From NCBI GenBank assembly GCA_945859915.1, contig CAMAPF010000305.1, positions 172,765-236,764 of the forward strand: 64,000 bases of DNA, written 5' to 3'. Below, piece by piece: positions 52,628 through 64,000 of this stretch; within the stretch, counting starts at the first letter, position 1; each line of letters begins with the position of its first letter. The notes under the pieces are model-generated. The model ran no database searches. It was given only the letters and a program-made list of their open reading frames with translations, and was not told the origin of the DNA. This stretch comes from Cuscuta epithymum (taxonomy: Eukaryota; Streptophyta; Magnoliopsida; Solanales; Convolvulaceae). The translations under genes were made by a program, and so were the position numbers.

Positions 52628-52987
52628 AACCTTCCGCCAATAGATTTGGTCATTTGATCGAAAGACAGCTTGTCGGATAAAGGCAGAAGAAACATCAGAG
52701 AAGAAACAAACAAAACGATTTCGTTTGAAACCAATGAGATAGATATCTACCCTCTTCACTATCAGAGTTATGATCTTCTCATCAAAGGAGAGCTCAATAA
52801 AAATGAAATCCCTACAGTCTACAAATGGGGTTGTCGGATGGTTATCAACCCTCAAAACTGTTTTTCCAAGATGTGTTCTAGCTCGAAGAAGCTGATTGCA
52901 GTCATGCAAGAATCGTTCGTACGATGCTCCAGAGATCGAATTTAAGTCTAACAAAATACTATCGATTGGACATATATGAAACGCCAT
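52628..52987 (-). pseudogene. Ribosome-inactivating protein (rRNA N-glycosylase family) N-terminal fragment, truncated by copia insertion
   Basis: About 120 codons from the ATG at 52985-52987 resemble the N-terminal part of plant type 1 ribosome-inactivating proteins. Features are a short leader, an aromatic/leucine-rich helix region, a PTTPFVD-type turn, and a hydrophobic strand pair ending in an IYLIGF-like motif and a phenylalanine-rich strand. Such proteins depurinate the large rRNA. The C-terminal part with the catalytic Glu/Arg residues is missing, because the copia LTR begins at 52627 and supplies an immediate stop. The open frame extends upstream to 53140, but that part is not RIP-like and contains no clear secretion signal. 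Family assignment is by remembered pattern. The remainder is not seen elsewhere in the window, so the fragment should be inactive. Confidence 0.6.
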
Positions 52988-53779
52988 AGATAGAGGAGGA
53001 GGAGAAGAAGATGTGAGAGACCAGTATATGCGACAGAAAGATTGAATGAAAAGTGAAAAGTTTGACAAAAAAAAATGAATGAAACATGCTATGTATAAAT
53101 ACAAACCTGAAGTTTGAAGAATGTGCGAGATAGACTGCATCCAAAATCACAATATCTTTCATCCGCAGCGACCCATATGTGAGAGATCAGTATTTGCACT
53201 GACATGGAAGATTTCTGTCACAATATCAAAAGCTTGACCAGACTTCATCTCGCAATTGATGAACTACCCAAAGATCAGTATTAGCACTAAAGTGGAAGAT
53301 TTTTGTCACAATATCAAAAGCTTGACCAGACTTCATCTCGCAACTGATGAACTACCCGCAGAGGAAAACTCTTCTATAGCACTTCAAACGCTCCACTCAA
53401 TGACTATACTCAAAAAATAGAAACGCTGTATGCATATCCAGAAGCTAGTGTGTAGTCTGTATGCGACACAGACTGCGGACTTGAATTCAAACGGCTCTCT
53501 ATACTGTATTGAAATTATATAAAGGCTGCATACCTATTATTACCTAGACCGAGTAGTGTTCAGAAACCAGAATACTGTGTAGCACCCTGTTAATACGTTA
53601 CGTAGGGGCGGATAAAATTGATTTAACTTAGCCCCAATAAATAAAGTGAAGAGGGCAATAACTTCTCTATCGAACTCTATCTACAAACAAAATTAAAAGT
53701 GTGTGCTCTCGTCAAACTTGTTAGCATTGTAAATAATCTTTTTGATATTAGCTCTATTTGATACTCTTTTACTCTCTTT
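52988..53779. other. Upstream region of the RIP fragment, with an 88-bp tandem duplication
   Basis: Two copies of an 88-bp unit beginning GATCAGTATT and containing ATATCAAAAGCTTGACCAGA lie at about 53185-53272 and 53273-53360. Otherwise this is AT-rich sequence without a supported gene; it may contain the old promoter of the RIP gene. Confidence 0.6.
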
Positions 53780-53995
53780 CTTCCACCAATTAAGTTCCCT
53801 GTTTGACTTCGCGCATATTAAGAAAATAAAATTGACTTTATTGTAGAGTGTACTGTTCACACGTTGTTTGGCACTGTTTAAACACTGCTTGACACTGTTT
53901 TGATGTAGACAATTTGCCAAATAAAGAAAGTATTGAAGTGTGAACTTAATTTATGGACTACCCAAAAAGAAAAGTTGGAACTTGATTTATTGAGT
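53780..53995. mobile_element. Stowaway-like MITE with GTTTGACACT minisatellite (old copy)
   Basis: This is the inverse of the 27868-28127 element, degraded. It keeps TTTGATGTAGA...TTTGCCAAATAA beside the repeat block GTTTGGCACTGTTTAAACAC and the GAAGTGTGAACTTAAT arm. The terminal CTCCCTCC words are lost. Confidence 0.6.
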
Positions 53996-54054
53996 TTTAT
54001 ATATTTTATTATATTAGTATTAAAACTAGTTATATACGTATGTCACTATATTAT

Positions 54055-54276
54055 TGTTACATAGTTGTACAATTATTATTATATTGGGACCCATACTTTG
54101 CCCATTTCCATGTAAATTCATGCACCCACTCACGTATATATGTAAGCTCTCCCACCTCATGTTTGTATGAGAGAAACCTACGCATGAGATTTATTCATGC
54201 TTGTAGCAGTGTGTGATAGTTCTTGATCAATTGAGATGAACTCAATTTTGTACTTGTTGTATTCCTAATTTTAACA
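54055..54276 (+). mobile_element. 5' LTR of a second copia element, 222 bp
   Basis: It starts TGTTACATAG and ends ATTTTAACA, giving 5-bp inverted tips TGTTA/TAACA. The primer site follows immediately. A CACGTATATATGTAAG segment near 54131 may serve as TATA region. Confidence 0.8.
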
Positions 54277-54289
54277 TGGTATCAGAGCC
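54277..54289 (+). other. Primer-binding site (initiator tRNA-Met)
   Basis: TGGTATCAGAGCC lies immediately after the LTR, the same primer site as in the minus-strand copia element. Confidence 0.92.
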
Positions 54290-54372
54290 GAAATCCTGGA
54301 AATAGAGTATATCTTTTAGCCACCTTGTTCATCTTCTTGAGAGTATTAGAAATTACACATACATATATCCTT

Positions 54373-54814
54373 GGGAAAACTGTCAAATAGGTCCTCGAAC
54401 TTTCATAAAAAAGTCAATTAAGTCATTCTATAGGAGACTTTGTCTGGTCGTCGCGATTTGGGGCGGTTCCCGGTGGAATTTTTTGATGAAATTTTTTGAG
54501 CATCTTATTCATCCAGTCTAGTTTACTCATACCAAATTTCAGTTAAAAATTTAATCGGGAGCGCATTCAAATTAATTCGAGAACGCAAAAATGCGCAGTT
54601 ATTTTCAAGAATTAATTTGAATGTGTTCTTGATTGAATTTTTAGCTGAAATTTGGTATGAGTAAACTAGACTTGGTGAATAAGATGCTCAAAAAATTTCA
54701 TCAAAAAATTCCACCGAGAACTGCCCCAAATCGCGACGTCCGGACATAACCTCCTATAGAAGGACTTAATTGACATTTTTATGAAAGTTCGAGGACCTAT
54801 TTGACAGTTATCCC
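54373..54814. mobile_element. Foldback MITE, copy D, subfamily II, with perfect 9-bp target duplication
   Basis: The 442-bp element is flanked by TATATCCTT on both sides (54364-54372 and 54815-54823). The tips are GGGAAAACTGTCAAATAGG and the inverse CCTATTTGACAGTTATCCC. The arms contain GGGGCGGTTCCCGGTGGAA and the shared family core; the centre lies near 54590. The 9-bp duplication and GGGA tip point to mobilisation by a Mutator-like transposase. It sits in the untranslated leader of the copia element, 20 bases before the gag ATG. Confidence 0.92.
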
Positions 54815-54834
54815 TATATCCTTCTTTCTAAACC

Positions 54835-56175
54835 ATGGTTGATGATGGTAAAACCGTCGATACCGGACATGAACCCGCCGGCATCGTCATAGATTCTATG
54901 TCACCTTATTTTTTTCAATCCGGAGATAAGCTCGGAGATGTCTACGTTACCACTCCTCTTCGCGACGGGAATTACGGCGATTGGCTCGATGAAATGAGCA
55001 ATGCCCTCTATGCGAAGAACAAGTTTGGTTTTGTAAATGGAGATATTCCAATGCCAAAACCGGATTCACCATACCTTCCATATTGGCAACGTGCAAATGC
55101 CATGGTTAAGGCTTGGTTAAACGGTAGCATGGAGATTGAGCTTCGCCAAAGCGTCAAGTTCAAAACCGCACGTGAAATTTGGACTAACTTGGAGGAACGT
55201 TTTGGAAAGGAGAGTGCTCCACGAGCCTATGAACTTCGTTGCTCGCTCAGTGCCGTTAGGCAAGACAATCAGTCTGTCTCTGCCTACTTTAGTCGATTGC
55301 GCCGAATTTGGGACGAAATGGCTTCTATCAACACCGGCCCAAATTGTGATTGTGGAAAGTGTTCTTGTAATATTTCTAAGCAGATCAACGAGTCCAGGGA
55401 TAGGGATCGACTTTATGATTTCCTAATGGGTCTAGATGATATCTACGGACAACTGAAGACCCAAATTCTAGGTGCAAGGCCGATTCCCACACTCACCACC
55501 GCATATCATCTTATCTCGGAAAGTGAACAACATCGGTCTATTGCATCCGCTCGCAAACCAAGTGTTGATGGCATAGCATTTCAAGTCCAGGCCATAGGAG
55601 AAATTGACTTGAACCGACGTCAAAATTTAAGAGGAACTCGTTCTTGCTCACACTGTGGGAAGACAAACCACACATATGAGCATTGTTTTGAGTTAAATGG
55701 TTACCCACCTAATTGGAGCATTAAATTAAAAGGCAACAAACAAGGAGAGGGGCGGCAGCAGGATATCCGTGGAAATAAAGAGCAACCAATCTTCCAGTTA
55801 CGTGGCAGTAACCAAATACATGCGCGACCACGTTTCACAAATTTTGAGCGTGGCAATCTGAGGCAAACAAGAGCAGCTCATGTTGATTATGCCATACCAC
55901 CTGGACTCTCGGCTGAACAATTGGAGCAGATTGCTCATTATATAAAAACTGAAATTATTGAAAAACCTTCCTCATCTAGTGCCCAAGCAAATATGGCAGG
56001 TACATCATCATGTGTCCGCCCTTGGATAATTGATTCCGGAGCGACTGAACACATCACATGTGAAGGTGATAATTTCGTTGAAATTTTGACTCATGCATGT
56101 GAACCGCCAGTTAAAATCCCTAATGAAGAATCAATTCCAGTTCGAGCAATTGGAAGCCTTTATTTACCCAATGGG
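54835..56175 (+). pseudogene. Copia gag-protease, open but truncated
   Basis: The ATG at 54835 opens a long frame with the copia gag domain (YGDWLDEMSNALYAKNKFGF, WIMD-less core with REIWTNLEERFGKESAPRAY, RLRRIWDEM), a zinc knuckle CSHCGKTNHTYEHC and a protease motif WIIDSGATEHIT. Similarity to copia stops near 56175 after SLYLPNG; the frame runs on to 56247 in unrelated sequence. Pre-integrase, integrase and reverse transcriptase are absent. Part of the protease region (about 56054-56175) reappears inverted at the window end. Confidence 0.88.
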
Positions 56176-56313
56176 TACAGGCCTTCACTGCAACACGTAG
56201 CTTCATATATGTCCCAAGTTGCATACTTGCATCCTTTAGTTTCTTGATTCAATCAGCGGAAACGATGATGTCCTGGTGCCATCAAATGACTTACACAGTT
56301 ACACCCCAAGGCT

Positions 56314-56622
56314 CTAACTTTCTTGAGGTGCTTGGAGATTATTACTCACAATCTCCACCATGTCTGCTGTGGACGTTCCTGAGGCGGCCCTAGAAGGTCC
56401 CCGACTTCTATGACCCGAGCCTCCTTGAGAAATATGCCTAACTCGGCATCTTTGCTCCCTTCTCTGTTTCTTTGCTACCATTTGGTTAAAACGGGTGTCA
56501 TCCCCCATTTCTGTATAATTTTGGAAATTAACAATGTTTATGGTATTGCTTATGTTATTGTTGGAAACAGAATTCAGGAGTCTCATGGACACAAAAAAAG
56601 CAAATTCGAAGAGGAGCTGCAA
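56314..56622 (-). other. Small basic/serine-rich frame in the left palindrome arm (unrecognised)
   Basis: A 102-aa frame contains VAKKQRREQRCRVRHISQGG and an SRAASGTSTADMVEIVSNN tail. The mirrored copy at 63508-63729 (plus strand) keeps the last 60 residues, with a one-base shift upstream. On the opposite strand a coiled-coil-like stretch (FEEELQDIDTRISNMLIDNK) lies at about 56600-56690. No function is recognised, and these may be remnants of a transposon-borne gene. Confidence 0.3.
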
Positions 56623-57000
56623 GACATAGATACTCGAATTTCTAATATGCTAATAGATAATAAGCGGCTTAAGATAAGTGTCTCCAGATGTTAGTGAGGC
56701 TGGTGATGCTCCTGATCTTCTTCCTCTTGGAGACACCTATCTATTGTGGGATAAGATATTGGGTGGAAGGTTCATATTATTGTTGTTGTTGTTGTGTAAG
56801 ATTCATATGTGTGTATAGTTTTCTTGACATCATCTAAATATTGTCTTAAAGATTACATTAGCGTTACAATCTATGAATTACAAGACCATTTGTACCCCCA
56901 AATGGGCTAAAAAGCCTGAAATATGGAAAAAGATACACCCAAGCAGCTCATTTAGCTTCTTTTGCTGTTAGGGATTTTCAGCCAAAGAAGTAGGGGTTAA

Positions 57001-59202
<2,202 letters not shown>

Positions 59203-59519
59203 AATATACGTAGTATTCCGTATCTAGTATTCCGTATCTACTTATTCTGCTGAAACTAATTCATAGATACCGCCCATTTTAGCGTTACAACTTTAACCTT
59301 TTCTTTTGATGAACTTGTAAGTATATATATAACAAACCATCCAAAGGAGTTTAATTGTACATCAAAAAGGGTGTGCAAAATCGCAGGCTATCCAAAAATT
59401 GGATAACCCATCACCTCCCAGAATAAAATGCTACCAAAGCATCCTAAGCTATATCTCGCCCAAATACAAAAGGTGATTGGCAGGAAACTTTTCAGAACAT
59501 AATCAAATCATGAGGATAA

Positions 59520-59894
59520 ATGCTATACAAAACTTTGTACACAGTGTACTTTATCCTAGCAAAAACATCTTCTTCCTTTGGAGTCAAACCATCGAATATC
59601 GCAGCATTTCTAGTTCTCCCAATCCAATAAATAGTGAAACAAAAACCAATCCGAGAAGCCTTGGCTTTTATGGTGGCACCGCTTCTTTCCTTTTTGATCC
59701 ACTTGACCGAGCTAGCGAGGGGTCCCCATAAGCCGTGGTATATGCATCCAGTCCTTCACCATGCTCCAAACTTTGCCTGAAAATGGACATTCAAAGTATA
59801 GGTGTGGAACCGTTTCCTGACCACCCTTGCACAATATACAAATGTTAACCACATCCAATCTATGAAGATTATCACATGTAGCTAACCTATACAA
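59520..59894 (-). pseudogene. LINE reverse-transcriptase C-terminal zinc-binding (zf-RVT) fragment, left arm
   Basis: Minus-strand frames contain CDNLHRLDVVNICILCKGGQ, then ETVPHLYFECPFSGKVWSMV, the C-x2-C...H-x4-C pattern of the zinc-binding domain found at the end of plant LINE reverse transcriptases. An IYWIGRTRNAAIFDG-type tail follows in another frame. No upstream reverse transcriptase core is present, because the palindrome centre interrupts it. Confidence 0.75.
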
Positions 59895-60006
59895 ATGTTA
59901 ACCGTTTCCTGACCACCCTTGCACAATATACAAATGTTAACCACATCCAATCTATGAAGATTATCACATGTAGCTAACCTATACAAATGTTAACCGTTTC
60001 CTGACC
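59809..60006. repeat. 92-bp tandem repeat at the palindrome centre
   Basis: The word ACCGTTTCCTGACC recurs at 59809, 59901 and 59993, exactly 92 bases apart. The unit between contains ATCCAATCTATGAAGATTAT. The right arm has only one unit, so the repeat is asymmetric about the centre. Confidence 0.9.
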
Positions 60007-60056
60007 GAAATAGGTTAACATTGGTATAGGTTAACATTTGTATAGGTTAGCTACAT

Positions 60057-60415
60057 GTGATAATCTTCATAGATTGGATGTGGTTAACATTTGTATATTG
60101 TGCAAGGGTGGTCAGGGAAACGGTTCCACACCTATACTTTGAATGTCCATTTTCAGGCAAAGTTTGGAGCATGGTGAAGGACTGGATGCATATACCACGG
60201 CTTATGGGGACCCTCGCTAGCTCGGTCAAGTGGATCAAAAAGGAAAGAAGCGGTGCCCCACCATAAAAGCCAAGGCTTCTCGGATTGGTTTTTGTTTCAC
60301 TATTTATTGGATTGGGAGAACTAGAAATGCTGCGATATTCGATGGTTTGACTCCAAAGGAAGAAGATGTTTTTGCTAGGATAAAAGTACACTGTGTACAA
60401 AGTTTTGTATAGCAT
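60057..60415 (+). pseudogene. LINE zf-RVT fragment, right arm (mirror copy)
   Basis: This is the mirror of 59520-59894. The plus-strand frame carries ETVPHLYFECPFSGKVWSMV, and a second frame carries IYWIGRTRNAAIFDGLTPKE. Relative to the left arm there are one-base shifts (for example GTCAGGGAAACGG versus GTCAGGAAACGG) that change frame. Confidence 0.75.
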
Positions 60416-60729
60416 TTATCCTCATGATTTGATTATGTTCTGAAAAGTTTCCTGCCAATCACCTTTTGTATTTGGGCGAGATATAGCTTAGGATGCTTTG
60501 GTAGCATTTTATTCTGGGAGGTGATGGGTTATCCAATTTTTGGATAGCCTGCGATTTTGCACACCCTTTTTGATGTACAATTAAACTCCTTTGGATGGTT
60601 TGTTATATATATACTTACAAGTTCATCAAAAGAAAAGGTTAAAGTTGTAACGCTAAAATGGGCGGTATCTATGAATTAGTTTCAGCAGAATAAGTAGATA
60701 CGGAATACTGATACGGAATACTACGTATA

Positions 60730-63046
<2,317 letters not shown>

Positions 63047-63507
63047 ACCCCTACTTCTTTGGCTGAAAATCCCTAACAGCAAAAGAAGCTAAATGAGCTG
63101 CTTGGGTGTATCTTTTTCCATATTTCAGGCTTTTTAGCCCATTTGGGGGTACAAATGGTCTTGTAATTCATAGATTGTAACGCTAATGTAATCTTTAAGA
63201 CAATATTTAGATGATGTCAAGAAACTATACACACATATGAATCTTACACAACAACAACAACAATAATATGAACCTTCCACCCAATATCTTATCCCACAAT
63301 AGATAGGTGTCTCCAAGAGGAAGAAGATCAGGAGCATCACCAGCCTCACTAACATCTGGAGACACTTATCTTAAGCCGCTTATTATCTATTAGCATATTA
63401 GAAATTCGAGTATCTATGTCTTGCAGCTCCTCTTCGAATTTGCTTTTTTTGTGTCCATGAGACTCCTGAATTCTGTTTCCAACAATAACATAAGCATACC
63501 ATAAACA

Positions 63508-63729
63508 TTGTTAATTTCCAAAATTATACAGAAATGGGGGATGACACCCGTTTTTAACCAAATGGTAGCAAAGAAACAGAGAAGGGAGCAAAGATGCCGA
63601 GTTAGGCATATTTCTCAAGGAGGCTCGGGTCATAGAAGTCGGGGACCTTCTAGGGCCGCCTCAGGAACGTCCACAGCAGACATGGTGGAGATTGTGAGTA
63701 ATAATCTCCAAGCACCTCAAGAAAGTTAG
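63508..63729 (+). other. Small basic/serine-rich frame, right arm (mirror copy)
   Basis: The frame ends VAKKQRREQRCRVRHISQGG...NNLQAPQES as in the left arm. The first residues differ because of a one-base homopolymer difference (five versus four A after GGTT in the left-arm orientation). Unrecognised. Confidence 0.3.
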
Positions 63730-64000
63730 AGCCTTGGGGTGTAACTGTGTAAGTCATTTGATGGCACCAGGACATCATCGTTTCCGCTGATTGAATCAAG
63801 AAACTAAAGGATGCAAGTATGCAACTTGGGACATATATGAAGCTACGTGTTGCAGTGAAGGCCTGTACCCATTGGGTAAATAAAGGCTTCCAATTGCTCG
63901 AACTGGAATTGATTCTTCATTAGGGATTTTAACTGGCGGTTCACATGCATGAGTCAAAATTTCAACGAAATTATCACCTTCACATGTGATTGTCGTTCAG

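Overview
The window is nuclear DNA of a flowering plant. The reasons are spliced genes with plant-type GT...AG introns, Stowaway, hAT and Mutator-like elements, Ty1/copia and other LTR elements with an initiator-tRNA-Met primer site, Helitron and SINE remnants, and an AT-rich intergenic background. A ribosome-inactivating-protein fragment and the frequent 8-mer ACTCCGTA make a Caryophyllales species (amaranth/chenopod type) my best guess; that placement is inference. Intact host coding capacity is low and most of the sequence is transposable-element strata.

Layout. (1) 1-13919 is a tandem segmental duplication: unit 1 (window start to about 4463) and unit 2 (about 5985-13919), separated by a GC-rich GGCC-type repeat. 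Each unit carries one copy of an unrecognised eight-exon-layout gene on the minus strand (seven coding exons resolved, predicted 337 aa in both, every intron in phase 0). Insertions present in only one unit (two large foldback elements and a Stowaway in unit 1, a 2.1-kb hAT element in unit 2) give natural filled/empty site pairs. (2) 13920-31570 holds scattered MITEs, a dimeric SINE with target duplication, a short non-LTR-like insertion, a Helitron terminus, two hAT elements with perfect 8-bp target duplications, and a three-level nest at 27.6-29.2 kb. (3) 31.5-37.8 kb holds a 21-bp minisatellite, a hAT-like MITE and a degenerate multi-exon gene of the plant Ptta/En/Spm transposase family, with a SINE in one intron. 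(4) 39.4-40.2 kb is the helicase end of a Helitron. (5) 42.9-52.6 kb is a stack of LTR elements: a 2.66-kb solo LTR, then a minus-strand copia element whose reverse transcriptase is split by a solo LTR which is itself split by another solo LTR; the copia element ends inside a ribosome-inactivating-protein gene fragment at 52.6-53.0 kb. (6) 54.05-56.2 kb is the 5' part of a second copia element (LTR, primer site, gag-protease), with a foldback element between primer site and gag. (7) From about 56.05 kb to the window end lies a palindrome with arms of about 3.9 kb centred near 60.01 kb, containing mirrored blocks of more than 1 kb of ATT repeats. The arms differ almost only by one-base length changes, so an assembly or read foldback artefact is as likely as a real inverted duplication.

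The most noteworthy items are a family of about 400-450-bp near-perfect foldback elements (four copies, one with a perfect 9-bp target duplication, two with paralogous empty sites), the giant palindrome, the conserved duplicated gene pair, and a dimeric SINE. Exon models, family names and boundaries come from reading the sequence by eye; no database search was run.
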